From positions 90,964 to 154,963 of the forward strand of contig NZ_NRGS01000003.1 of the NCBI RefSeq assembly GCF_002332425.1: a stretch of DNA of 64,000 nt. The letters run 5' to 3'. The notes under the pieces were generated by a model, which saw nothing but the letters and a program-made list of their open reading frames with translations, was not told the DNA's origin and did not search any database. Of the stretch, positions 37,290 through 45,768 are shown one piece after another. Origin of the DNA: Brachybacterium alimentarium (GTDB taxonomy: Bacteria; Actinomycetota; Actinomycetes; Actinomycetales; Dermabacteraceae). Numbering within the stretch: position 1 is the stretch's first letter; the number at the start of each line of letters is the position of its first letter. The position numbers and the translations under genes are program-made.

Positions 37290-38780
37290 ATGCCGAGCCT
37301 GTCCAAGTTCCTCACTGACGTCCGCGGTCTCTCCGAGAAGGAAGCCGACTGGCTGCAGCACCTGGTCGGGGATTGGAATCTGGTCTCCGACCTCCTCCGG
37401 TCCGACCTCGTGCTGTGGATCCAGACCCTGGAGGGCGCCCAGGCCGTCGCCCACTGCCGACCCGCGACCGGATCAACCGTGTACTACGAGGATCCCGTCG
37501 GGATCGTGCTGGACGAGGACACGGACTCCGAGATCCCCGCGCTGCTGAACGGGGCCGAGCCCACCCGTCGGCCGAGCACCATCGAACGGGAGGGCCGCGA
37601 GGCCTCGGGCCTGCTGGTCCCGGTGCGCAAGGACGGCCGCACCCTCGCGGTCCTGGCCACGGAGAGCCCGGTCCATGACGGCATGCGGTCCGCCAACGAG
37701 ATCCATCAGCACGACCTCGGCAGCCGGGTGCTGCGCATGCTGGAAGCCGGGGCGTTCCCGATCGAGGGCGCCCCGATCCCGCCTCGGCGCGGAGCGCCCC
37801 GCGTCGGCGACGGTGTGGTCGAGCTCGACGGCGGCGGAGTCGTGCAGTGGGCCTCACCCAATGCGCTGTCGGCGTTCCACCGCTTCGGCATCGAGGGATC
37901 GATGGAGGGGATCACCCTCGCCGAGCTCTCCACCGAGGTGCTGCAGTCCCGTTCACCCGTCGACGAGTCCCTGCCGCTGGTGCTCATGGGGCGCGCGGCC
38001 TGGCGCTCGGACATGCAGGCGCGCGGCGGAACCCTCTCGCTGCGGGCGGTCCCGCTGACCGAGCGCGGAGAGCGCACCGGCGCGATCATCCTGGTGCGCG
38101 ATGTGACCGAGCTGCGTCGTCGCGAACGGGAGCTGATCACCAAGGACGCGACGATCCGGGAGGTCCACCACCGGGTCAAGAACAATCTGCAGACGGTCGC
38201 TGCGCTGCTGCGCATGCAGTCGCGACGGATGACGTCCGACGAGGCGCGCGAGGCGGTGAACGAAGCGATGCGACGTGTGTCGACCATCGCGCTGGTGCAC
38301 GAGTCGCTGCTGCAGGGCTCCGAGGAGGCGGTCCACTTCGACGAGGTGATCGATCGCTGCCTGCGGTTGGCCGTGGACGCGGCGAGCGCCAGCGTGCATC
38401 GCGAGGGGACGCCGCGGCTCACCGAGAACCAGGTCGAGGTGCGCACCGAGAAGATCGGACGCGTGGGCACGATCCGTGCCGAGGAGGCGACGCCGCTGGC
38501 CCTGGTCGTCACCGAGCTGGCCACGAATGCTGTCGAGCACGGGCTCTCGGACTGCGGCGGCACCCTCACCGTGCGCAGCGAGCGGACGGGATCGCATCTG
38601 GTCATCACCATCGAGGACGATGGCGACGGGATGGGGATGGCCAAGCCGACCGGGCTGGGCACCAATATCGCCCTGACCCTGGTGCAGGGTCAGCTGGGCG
38701 GAACCCTGACCTGGGAGAGCCGCCCCGAGGGCGGCACCCGAGCACTGGTCGAGGTGTACCTGGACCCGCTGAGCATCTGA
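37290..38780 (+). CDS. pdtaS: PdtaS-like sensor histidine kinase
   Basis: 496 residues from the ATG at 37290. It is soluble, with no membrane helix. A GAF domain (about 10-150) and a PAS-like domain (about 165-275) precede a HisKA_2 dimerisation segment, REVHHRVKNNLQTVAALLRMQ, with His293/His294 as the phosphorylation site. An HATPase region with ELATNAVEHGL, IEDDGDGMG and GLGTNIALTLVQGQLGG follows. PdtaS phosphorylates PdtaR, an ANTAR antitermination regulator; pdtaR is not in this window. In mycobacteria pdtaS is close to whiB1, as here. Confidence 0.9.
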   Translation: MPSLSKFLTDVRGLSEKEADWLQHLVGDWNLVSDLLRSDLVLWIQTLEGAQAVAHCRPATGSTVYYEDPVGIVLDEDTDSEIPALLNGAEPTRRPSTIEREGREASGLLVPVRKDGRTLAVLATESPVHDGMRSANEIHQHDLGSRVLRMLEAGAFPIEGAPIPPRRGAPRVGDGVVELDGGGVVQWASPNALSAFHRFGIEGSMEGITLAELSTEVLQSRSPVDESLPLVLMGRAAWRSDMQARGGTLSLRAVPLTERGERTGAIILVRDVTELRRRERELITKDATIREVHHRVKNNLQTVAALLRMQSRRMTSDEAREAVNEAMRRVSTIALVHESLLQGSEEAVHFDEVIDRCLRLAVDAASASVHREGTPRLTENQVEVRTEKIGRVGTIRAEEATPLALVVTELATNAVEHGLSDCGGTLTVRSERTGSHLVITIEDDGDGMGMAKPTGLGTNIALTLVQGQLGGTLTWESRPEGGTRALVEVYLDPLSI

Positions 38781-38873
38781 TCAGTACGGGGTCGTCCGCG
38801 GACGACGGCTGGGCTGAGCGTGCGAGATTCCTGCGGCGCCGCCCCTTGCGGAGGTGCGCCGCAGGACGGCGGG

Positions 38874-39122
38874 TCAGCTGGCGCGGCGGGCGCGCGCGTT
38901 GCGGCGCTTGAGGGAGCGGCGCTCATCCTCGGAGAGGCCGCCCCAGACGCCTGAGTCCTGACCGGACTCGAGAGCGAACTTCAGGCAGGCGGTCATGACG
39001 TCGCACTTCTGGCACACCGCCTTCGCCTCCTGGATCTGCGTGATCGCCGGTCCCGTGTTCCCGATCGGGAAGAACAGCTCGGGATCATGGTTGAGGCACT
39101 CGGCACGGTGGCGCCAGTCCAT
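38874..39122 (-). CDS. whiB1: WhiB-family iron-sulfur regulator (WhiB1-like)
   Basis: 82 residues from the ATG at 39120-39122, the usual WhiB1 length; a frame to 39149 is open. Cluster-ligand cysteines are at 9, 37, 40 and 46, followed by the GVWGG turn (58-62) and a basic tail LKRRNARARR. WhiB1 binds the primary sigma factor and is essential in mycobacteria, with a nitric-oxide-sensitive [4Fe-4S] cluster. It converges on the PdtaS-like gene with only 93 bp between the stops. Confidence 0.93.
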   Translation of the reverse strand: MDWRHRAECLNHDPELFFPIGNTGPAITQIQEAKAVCQKCDVMTACLKFALESGQDSGVWGGLSEDERRSLKRRNARARRAS

Positions 39123-39461
39123 CGTCACTCTCTCTTTCCAGAACGCCACGCCTCACCCCGTGGGGCGTGACGCGGCGAGGGTCGCACCATCAAGGGGCGT
39201 TCTCGGATATCCGGCTCATCGTCGCGAATGCTGGTGCCGCGGACGAACCTGCGGATCGCGGCGTCGCGAGCGAGCCGACCTCCATTCTCTGGGGCGGTCG
39301 CGGACTCGACAAGGGCCTGGATGCCCGACCTGGGTGGCACTTCCCACACGGCTCCTCAGCGGCGTGATGCCCCGCACGGAAGCGTTGCGAAAGAGCGCCA
39401 GGAGTGCTTGGGGAGCGTCTCGTGGCGCGCCGCGGGAAGCCGGCACGGATACAGTTCCGTC
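39123..39461. other. Spacer between whiB1 and a membrane-protein gene; no gene seen
   Basis: These 339 bp separate divergent genes. A GGAAAGAGAGAG stretch reading leftwards is the likely whiB1 ribosome-binding region, and an imperfect inverted repeat ACGCC...GGCGT lies at about 39148-39168. Short open frames on both strands have no family features or ribosome-binding sites. Promoters for both genes must lie here, but I could not place them convincingly. Confidence 0.4.
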
Positions 39462-39911
39462 ATGCCCCGCAATGCCCAGCCCACCGGATCCAGCACGCCC
39501 CGTCGCGCCGACGGCCGACCCGCCGACGTCGAGGATCCCAGCCCGCGCCTGCGCCCGGCGGCGGCCGGGCTGCTCGGCATCGAGACGCTCCTGCTGCTCG
39601 CGGCGGCGACGTTCTGCTTCGTGATGGTCTCCGCCGGGAACCTGCATGCGCGCCTCGGGACAGGCCTGGGCATCTTCCTGATCATCTTCGCCGTCGGCAC
39701 TGCGCTCGCTTCGCGTTCGGTCCTGGTCAAGGGGCGTTTCGGTCTCGGCTACGGGATCACGTGGCAGATGTTCCAGGCCCTGGTCGCCTCGAGCATGCTG
39801 CGCGGCGGCATGTACTGGCAGGGTGCGCTCGGCCTGGCCCTCGCGATCGCGGTGTTCGTGCTGCTGCTGCGCCTGGTGCGCTCGACGCCGCTGCCGGATC
39901 GCGCGAGCTGA
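39462..39911 (+). CDS. Small four-helix membrane protein, unknown
   Basis: 149 residues from the ATG at 39462. A disordered Pro/Arg-rich N-terminus (1-33) precedes four hydrophobic segments (about 38-60, 65-85, 100-118 and 122-142) with short loops; GRFGLGYGITWQMFQALVASSM lies between helices two and three. It resembles small integral membrane proteins common in Actinobacteria beside whiB1, with no assigned function. The stop codon is the first three bases of a 25-nt tandem array. Confidence 0.72.
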   Translation: MPRNAQPTGSSTPRRADGRPADVEDPSPRLRPAAAGLLGIETLLLLAAATFCFVMVSAGNLHARLGTGLGIFLIIFAVGTALASRSVLVKGRFGLGYGITWQMFQALVASSMLRGGMYWQGALGLALAIAVFVLLLRLVRSTPLPDRAS

Positions 39912-40033
39912 CGCGCACCTGCAGCGCCCGGACGGACGCGAAACCGGGGCCCCGCGCCTGACGCGCAACCCGAGCCCCGTGCTTGACGCACAGCCGGAGC
40001 CCCGTGCTTGACGCGCAGCCCCGGTTCCTGTCG
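39909..40033. repeat. 25-nt tandem repeat starting at a stop codon
   Basis: Five 25-nt units start at 39909, 39934, 39959, 39984 and 40009. Units 3 and 4 are most alike, with a core of TGACGC.CA.CC..AGCCCCGTGCT; units 1, 2 and 5 are more diverged. Unit 1 begins with the TGA stop codon (39909-39911). Units 3, 4 and 5 also begin TGA, each shifted by one frame. Confidence 0.8.
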
Positions 40034-40061
40034 GGCGATGCCCGGCCGACGGTGCGCGCTG

Positions 40062-40117
40062 CCGCATCAGACAGGCCCCGCTCCGGAGCGCTCCGGAGCG
40101 GGGCCTGTCTGATGCGG
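40062..40117. terminator. Perfect 56-nt palindrome between convergent genes
   Basis: Every one of 28 base pairs around the centre at 40089/40090 is complementary, with no fixed loop. It lies 13 nt before the end of the FtsX-like permease gene and after the stop-codon repeat array of the membrane-protein gene. It contains nested CTCCGGAGCG repeats at the centre. As RNA it would form a very stable hairpin from either strand, so it is best explained as a bidirectional terminator. As DNA it could extrude a cruciform. Confidence 0.8.
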
Positions 40118-40130
40118 GGCCTGTGGCGTC

Positions 40131-42647
40131 TCAGTCCGCGTCGGCCAGGGCGGCGGCCGGAGCCGTCCGTGCGGCGGCGCGGCCCGGCAGCACCGAGGCG
40201 AGGACGCCGGCGAGGAGGGCGAGCACCAGCACGAGGCCGAGCTGGCCCCAGGGGATGGTGATCGAGACCGGGTACGTCGAGCCCAGCAGGGCATTGATGC
40301 CGAGGACCCCGTAGACGCTGCCCAGCACAATGCCGAGCACCGCCCCGACCAGGGCGAGCAGCACGCCCTCCCAGCCGAGCATCGCCCGCATCTGGCGCCG
40401 GGTGGTCCCCAGAGCACGCAGCAGGGCATTCTCCCCGGTGCGTTCGATGACGCCGAGGCTGAGCGTGTTCGCGACGCCCACGAGGGCGACCAGCACGGCG
40501 ACGGCCAGCAGCGCGATCGTGATGCCGAGCAGGATCGAGAGGATCTGCGCGTACGACTCCCGCTCCGTCCCGCCGAAGTCCGCGGAGGCCTCCGAGTAGC
40601 CCTCGCCCGAGATCTGCTGGTTCACGGCGTCGACGAGGTCCAGTGCGGTGATGCCCTCGCGCGCCGCGGTGCCCGGGTCCGCGAAATCGCCCAGCACCAC
40701 CGGATCGGTGCTCTTCCCGAGCAGCTGCTCGAGGGTCGCCGGGGTCACGAGCGACATCTGCAGGTTCGCGTCGACCTGCACCGTCAGCTCATGCTCCGCG
40801 CCGTCGGCGCCCTGGACCTGCAGGACCTCGCCATCGGTCACGTCGAAGCGCTCGGCCCGCTCCTCGCCCAGCAGGACGATGCCGTCGCTCAGCTCGTCGG
40901 CCATCTCGGGCCGATGGGAAACCTCCCGGACCGTCTCGGGGTCTGCGCCGTAGAGCGTCATGGGCTCCTCGACGTCGACGTCGATGTCTCCGCGGGCGGC
41001 GGCGTGGGCGGAGTCCATGCCGTCGATCTCCGCGGTCTTCTCCGCGGCGTCCTCCGGCATCTCGGCGGCGGAGACGACCAGGTCGATCGGTCGACGGGAG
41101 TCGAGCTCGGAGGTGAGCGTCGCCTCCGCGGTCCGCGCCCCGACGGCCATCATCGTCATCAGGGTGGTCCCGATCAGCAGCGCAGCGATGGTGGCGGCGC
41201 TGCGGCGGGGATTGCGGGCGACGTTCGCGCCGGCGATCCGCGCGGGCAGCCCGCCGAGACGTCCCACGATCCGCCCGGCGAGAGCGGACAGCGGACGGGT
41301 CGCGATCACCAGGGTCATCAGCACGCCCGTGAAGCTGAGGACGCCTCCCACCATCGCGAGCAGGATGCCGAGCGCGGCAGCATCGCTGGTCAGGGCGAGG
41401 GCGGTGCCGCCTGCCATGACGGCGATGCCGAGCACGACGGCGACCAGGCCGAGGATGCCGCGCACGCCCAGGCCGCGCTGCTGTGCAGGCGGTGCGGGAC
41501 GCAGAGCCTGCAGCGGTGCGACCTTGGTGGCGGAGCGCATCGGGGCGAAGCTCGCCCCCAGGGTGATGGCGACCCCGGCGAAGATCGGCAGCAGCACCGA
41601 CCAGAGGCTCACCGGAACGAGCACGAGACCGTCCATCCAGCCGATGCCGGCGGCAGCGGCCAGCGCCGCCTGTGCCAGGAGATGGCCTCCGAGCACGCCG
41701 AGGAGCGACCCGACCAGTCCGACCGTCAGCGATTCCCGCAGCACCACGCTGCGCACCTGCGAGCGGGTCGCACCGAGGGTGCGCAGTAGTGCGAGGCTGC
41801 GGGTGCGCTGGGCGATGGTCACGGCGAAGGTGTTCGCGATGACGACGGCGCTGGTGAACAGGGCGATCACCACGAAGACGGCGAGCACCATCGCGAGGGC
41901 ACCGAAGCCCTGCATGAACTGACCTGCGGCCTCCTCCTCGGCCTCGTCGACCGTGCGCACCGTGAGGTCGCCGGCGGAGGCGTCCGCAGCGACGTCCGCG
42001 GGGTCGGTGCCTTCCGGCACGGTGGCGAGCCACTTGTCGGTGATGGTCCCGGCCGTCGGCCCGAGGAGCGTCTGGGCATCGGCCTCGGAGACCAGGACGC
42101 GCGGGGTGCCGCCGAACGCGGCGCCGTCTGCCGTCGGTGCAATGCCGACGACGGTCAGCTCCTGCTCCGTGCCGCTGGGCGAGAAGTCGGCGGGCTGGAC
42201 GACGGTGTCGTCCAGCGTCACTCCGAGCTGATCCGCGGCAGAGGCGTCGAGCACGACCTCGGAGTCGGACGTCGCGGCTCTGCCCTCCGACAGATAGCGC
42301 TCGCCGGCGTCCCCCGGGGGGAGCATGGCGGTGGTGAGGAAGACGCCGTCACCGTCCGGTGAGTCGAGCTGGATGTAGTCCATCAGCTGAGGCCATACGG
42401 CGTCGGCGCCGGGCACCTCGGGCGGATCCAGCGGGTCCTCGGAGGACCAGTCCTCGTCGGAGAGGGGGCGTTCGATCTGGAGGTCCGCGCCGTCGAACTG
42501 CTGGGCGGCCTGGGAGCGCAGCGAGGACTGCATGAGGTTCCCGGCCAGCACCATGACGGCGACGAAGGTGCAGGACAGCGCGATGGTGAGGACGGCGGCG
42601 AAATGTCGACGCAGCGGGGTGAGCTTCACGGGGGTACGACGGGCCAT
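40131..42647 (-). CDS. FtsX-like ABC permease (MacB/LolC type), two-module
   Basis: 838 residues. An N-terminal helix (about 18-40) and a large extracytoplasmic MacB_PCD-like domain (about 45-235) precede helices near 245-270, 300-325 and 335-365 (first FtsX domain). Three or four linker helices (about 395-460) and a second extracytoplasmic domain (490-690) follow, then the last three helices of a second FtsX domain (about 700-820). Such proteins pair with an ATPase for export of peptides, lipids or drugs, or for envelope stress. Its ATG overlaps the ATPase stop codon by one base. Confidence 0.9.
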   Translation of the reverse strand: MARRTPVKLTPLRRHFAAVLTIALSCTFVAVMVLAGNLMQSSLRSQAAQQFDGADLQIERPLSDEDWSSEDPLDPPEVPGADAVWPQLMDYIQLDSPDGDGVFLTTAMLPPGDAGERYLSEGRAATSDSEVVLDASAADQLGVTLDDTVVQPADFSPSGTEQELTVVGIAPTADGAAFGGTPRVLVSEADAQTLLGPTAGTITDKWLATVPEGTDPADVAADASAGDLTVRTVDEAEEEAAGQFMQGFGALAMVLAVFVVIALFTSAVVIANTFAVTIAQRTRSLALLRTLGATRSQVRSVVLRESLTVGLVGSLLGVLGGHLLAQAALAAAAGIGWMDGLVLVPVSLWSVLLPIFAGVAITLGASFAPMRSATKVAPLQALRPAPPAQQRGLGVRGILGLVAVVLGIAVMAGGTALALTSDAAALGILLAMVGGVLSFTGVLMTLVIATRPLSALAGRIVGRLGGLPARIAGANVARNPRRSAATIAALLIGTTLMTMMAVGARTAEATLTSELDSRRPIDLVVSAAEMPEDAAEKTAEIDGMDSAHAAARGDIDVDVEEPMTLYGADPETVREVSHRPEMADELSDGIVLLGEERAERFDVTDGEVLQVQGADGAEHELTVQVDANLQMSLVTPATLEQLLGKSTDPVVLGDFADPGTAAREGITALDLVDAVNQQISGEGYSEASADFGGTERESYAQILSILLGITIALLAVAVLVALVGVANTLSLGVIERTGENALLRALGTTRRQMRAMLGWEGVLLALVGAVLGIVLGSVYGVLGINALLGSTYPVSITIPWGQLGLVLVLALLAGVLASVLPGRAAARTAPAAALADAD

Positions 42648-43438
42648 CAGCGCTGCCCTCGCAGGTCCTCGTCGTTCGCGATGCGACCGTCGGCGAGGGT
42701 GAGGATCCGGTCGGCGCGCTCGGCGGCGTCGCGCTCATGGGTGACCATTACGACGGTCTGCCCGAACTGGTCCACGGACAGCCGCAGGAACTCCAGGACC
42801 TCCTCGGTGGTCTGGGAGTCGAGGTTGCCGGTGGGCTCGTCGGCGAACACCACCTCGGGGGAGGTCACTAGGGCGCGCGCGATCGCGACCCGCTGGACCT
42901 GACCGCCGGAGAGCTGGGAGGGCAGATGCGAGAGCCGGTCGCCGATCCCGAACGCTTCGGTGATGGTCTCGAGCCAGGCGCGGTCCACGCGCTTGCCGGA
43001 GAGCTCCAACGGCAGCAGGATGTTCTGCTCGGCGCTCAGCATCGGCAGCAGGTTGAAGGACTGGAAGACGAAGCCGATGCGCTCACGGCGCAGCACGGTC
43101 AGCGCGTCGTCCGACAGGTCGGTGATCTCCGTGTCGCCGATCCGGATCGATCCGCCGTCCACGACGTCGAGCCCGGCCAGGGTGTGCAGGAGCGTGGATT
43201 TGCCCGATCCCGAGGGACCCATGATCGCGGTGAAGGCTCCACGGACGACGTCGAGATCGACGTGGTCCAGCGCCGTGACGACGCCGGCCCCGGTGCCGTA
43301 GGTGCGGGTGATGCCGCGGGCGATGATCGCGGGAGCTTCCGTGCCGGTGGCGCCGTGCGCGAGGGCGCCCGCCGCCGTGCCGGTCGAGCCGTCGGGACCG
43401 TCGGACGGGGTCGAGCTGGCGAGATGCTGGGAGGTCAT
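42647..43438 (-). CDS. ABC transporter ATPase, MacB/LolD type
   Basis: 263 residues from the ATG at 43436-43438 with AAGGA upstream; the frame runs on to 43489. Walker A is GPSGSGKST, the signature LSGGQVQRV and Walker B VVFADEPTGNLD, typical of the LolD/MacB branch, with switch His in MVTHERD. An N-terminal Ala/Gly/Thr-rich extension of about 35 residues is unusual. It energises the adjacent two-module FtsX-like permease. The nearby NarL-type kinase/regulator pair upstream is a common arrangement and may control it. Confidence 0.92.
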   Translation of the reverse strand: MTSQHLASSTPSDGPDGSTGTAAGALAHGATGTEAPAIIARGITRTYGTGAGVVTALDHVDLDVVRGAFTAIMGPSGSGKSTLLHTLAGLDVVDGGSIRIGDTEITDLSDDALTVLRRERIGFVFQSFNLLPMLSAEQNILLPLELSGKRVDRAWLETITEAFGIGDRLSHLPSQLSGGQVQRVAIARALVTSPEVVFADEPTGNLDSQTTEEVLEFLRLSVDQFGQTVVMVTHERDAAERADRILTLADGRIANDEDLRGQR

Positions 43439-43510
43439 GGGGATCCTTCGGAGGGGGTGTCGGGTCGATGTCGATCCTCTCCTGGGCAAGCTCCCGGTTC
43501 GTCAGCCTCC

Positions 43511-43539
43511 GGTCTCGTCAGGTGGCTGGTGTCGAGACC
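43511..43539. promoter_or_regulatory. Inverted repeat between response-regulator and ABC genes
   Basis: GGTCTCG (43511-43517) and CGAGACC (43533-43539) form a 7-bp stem with a 15-nt loop, in the 144-bp spacer downstream of the response-regulator gene and upstream of the ABC ATPase gene. It could terminate the regulator transcript or be an operator for the transporter. Confidence 0.35.
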
Positions 43540-43582
43540 TGAGGATGGTGCCTCGTCATACCAGGGGTGGACGACGCCGGGG

Positions 43583-44272
43583 CTACTCAGCGCCGGGGGA
43601 GACCAGGCCGGTCTCGAAGGCGATGATCACGGCCTGGACGCGGTCCCGGGCCCCGAGCTTGGAGAGCACCCGGCCCACATGGGTCTTCACCGTCGCCTCG
43701 GCGACGAACAGCTCGGCGCCGATCTCCTGGTTCGAATACCCGCGCCCCATGAGTGTGAGCACCTCGCGCTCGCGCTCGGTGAGCGCCTCGAGCATCGAGG
43801 TGTCCTTTTCCTGCGGTTCCGGGGTCGCGACGACGCGTGCGAGCAGCCGACGGGTGGCCGACGGGGCGATCACCGCGTCCCCGCTGTGGACCGTCCGGAT
43901 CGCGGCGAGCAGCTCTTCGGGCTGTGCGTCCTTGAGCAGGAAGCCGCTGGCACCGGCCCGGATCGCCGAGACCACGTACTCGTCGAGGTCGAAGGTGGTC
44001 AGCACGATGATCTTCGGAGCCCGACCCTCCGGTGCCTGGGCGAGGATGCGGGAGGTCGCCTCGATGCCGTCCATGCGCGGCATGCGCACGTCCATGAGCA
44101 CCACGTCGACCGTGCGGGCGCGCAGCTCCTCGACCGCTGCAGCGCCGTCGGCCGCCTGCGCGACGACCGACATGTCGTCCTGGGAGTCGATCACCATCGA
44201 GAATCCTGCACGCACGAGAGGCTGGTCATCGACCAGGACGATGCGCAGGGGACGGTCCAGCGGTGCAGTCAT
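43583..44272 (-). CDS. NarL/LuxR-family response regulator
   Basis: 229 residues. The receiver domain has the DD pair in IVLVDDQPLV, the phospho-acceptor Asp61 in VVLMDVRMPRMDGIE, Thr in VLTTFDLDEY and Lys in FLLKDAQPEEL. The C-terminal LuxR/GerE helix-turn-helix has LTEREREVLTLMGRGYSNQEIGAELFVAEATVKTHVGRVLSKLGARDRVQAVIIA. It is the partner of the histidine kinase encoded immediately upstream, 73 bp away. The likely target is the ABC exporter downstream, an inference from position only. Confidence 0.93.
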   Translation of the reverse strand: MTAPLDRPLRIVLVDDQPLVRAGFSMVIDSQDDMSVVAQAADGAAAVEELRARTVDVVLMDVRMPRMDGIEATSRILAQAPEGRAPKIIVLTTFDLDEYVVSAIRAGASGFLLKDAQPEELLAAIRTVHSGDAVIAPSATRRLLARVVATPEPQEKDTSMLEALTEREREVLTLMGRGYSNQEIGAELFVAEATVKTHVGRVLSKLGARDRVQAVIIAFETGLVSPGAE

Positions 44273-44345
44273 CGGAGAACTCCTCGGTGAGGGTGGGGAA
44301 GGGGATCAGGGGGGGGGCGAGGGTCGGGTGATCCGCGGGATCGGA

Positions 44346-45629
44346 TCAGAAGGGCGGTGGGGAGCGAGGAGGGTCATCATCGCCGGGGGAGGGCGCTCCG
44401 GCAGCATCGAGGGGGACCGTGGCGAGAACGCGATATCCGCGGCCCGGCAGAGGAGCGGCCTGCAGGGTCCCCCCGAACACGGACATCCTCTCGCGCATAC
44501 CGGTGATCCCGTGACCCAGCCCGTCGGACTCGGGATCGGTGCCCTGTCCGTCATCGAGCACCTCGATCTCGAGACGCCCGGCGGCGCGGGAGATCCGCAC
44601 TGCGGCGGAGGCGCCGGGGCCGGCATGCTTGAGCGTGTTCGTCAGCGACTCCTGGACCAGGCGGAACACGGACATGCCGAGGGCCTGGGGGAGATCCTCC
44701 AGCGGCTCCTCGATCTCGAGCGTCACGTCGAGCCCGGCCGCTCGCACCCGTTCGAGGAGGTCGTCGAGCATCTCCGGGCCGGGCTGGGGTCCGAAGCTGG
44801 TCTCGTCCTCCTGGCGCAGCACCCCCAGCAGGGACCGCATGTCCGCGAGCGCCGCGCGGCCGGTCTCCCCGATCGTCCCGAGGACCTCGACGGCCATCTC
44901 GGGCTTCTGGGAGGCGACGAACCTCCCGCCGTCGGCCTGGGCGATGATCACCGAGAGCGAATGGGCGACGACATCGTGCATCTCGCGGGCGATGCGGGCG
45001 CGCTCGTCGGCGACGGCGAGCGCCGTGCGCTGCTCGCGCTCCCGGACCGCCTGCTCTGCGCGGTCACGCGTGAGGGCGAGCTGGCGGACCCGTGCCCGCT
45101 GGAGGTTCGCCAGCGCCCAGACGGCGACGATGGTGATCGTGCCGACCACGCACAGCCCTCCGAAGGTCAGCGCGGCTTGGAGCGGGCCGCCGTACTCGTC
45201 GAAGAAGGTGACGATGCTCCAGTACCCGGCCTGCGCCAGCACTCCGAGGAAACCGGCGCCGACGCCGATCGCGTGCACCGCCGGCCCGCCGTAGGCGACG
45301 GCGCAGAACATCGCATAGAAGGTCATGATGTCGCCGCCGACGACGGGCACACCCAGCAGCATGTGGGAGATGGCGAGCACTCCGATGACGATCACGCCGA
45401 TCAGCGGGCGCACCCGGCAGATCGCGGCGGCCGCGATCATCGGGACCGTGAACAGCGTCCACCAGCCGAAGCTGCCCGTCCAGACGCCGAAGGCGAAGGT
45501 GAGGAAGGCCAGCCCGCCGAAACCGATCAGATCGACGGTGCCGGGGTTCTCGATGATCCAGCGGAATGGGTCGGAGCGCCGGACGGGCCCGCTCGGCTCC
45601 TCCGGGCGTGCATCGGATCCGGTGGTCAT
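44346..45629 (-). CDS. NarL-type sensor histidine kinase (HisKA_3)
   Basis: 427 residues from an ATG at 45627-45629 (a GTG two codons upstream is also in frame). Four or five membrane helices occupy about 28-160. A coiled segment then leads into the HisKA_3 domain with REMHDVVAHSLSVIIAQADGG carrying the phosphorylated His. The HATPase domain has RLVQESLTNTLKHAGPG, VLDDGQG and DGLGHGITGMRERM. A Pro-rich tail of about 15 residues follows. It phosphorylates the LuxR-type regulator encoded next. With few exposed loops, it probably senses a membrane or envelope signal. Confidence 0.9.
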   Translation of the reverse strand: MTTGSDARPEEPSGPVRRSDPFRWIIENPGTVDLIGFGGLAFLTFAFGVWTGSFGWWTLFTVPMIAAAAICRVRPLIGVIVIGVLAISHMLLGVPVVGGDIMTFYAMFCAVAYGGPAVHAIGVGAGFLGVLAQAGYWSIVTFFDEYGGPLQAALTFGGLCVVGTITIVAVWALANLQRARVRQLALTRDRAEQAVREREQRTALAVADERARIAREMHDVVAHSLSVIIAQADGGRFVASQKPEMAVEVLGTIGETGRAALADMRSLLGVLRQEDETSFGPQPGPEMLDDLLERVRAAGLDVTLEIEEPLEDLPQALGMSVFRLVQESLTNTLKHAGPGASAAVRISRAAGRLEIEVLDDGQGTDPESDGLGHGITGMRERMSVFGGTLQAAPLPGRGYRVLATVPLDAAGAPSPGDDDPPRSPPPF

Positions 45630-45768
45630 GGGCACGAGCGTACGGGGGAGAGGGCTCCGCGTGCGTCAGACCGCGGTCTGACCCGCGGGTGGGACCGGTC
45701 CGACGCAGGGTGCGGGTGCCGGTGCGGATCTGCCGGGAGGCACCCGGTCGCCGCAGGCGCCGGCACGG

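Noticed and set aside
39909-40033. CRISPR array
   Set aside because: The units are contiguous with no unique spacers and are diverged; no cas genes are nearby. They are simple tandem repeats.
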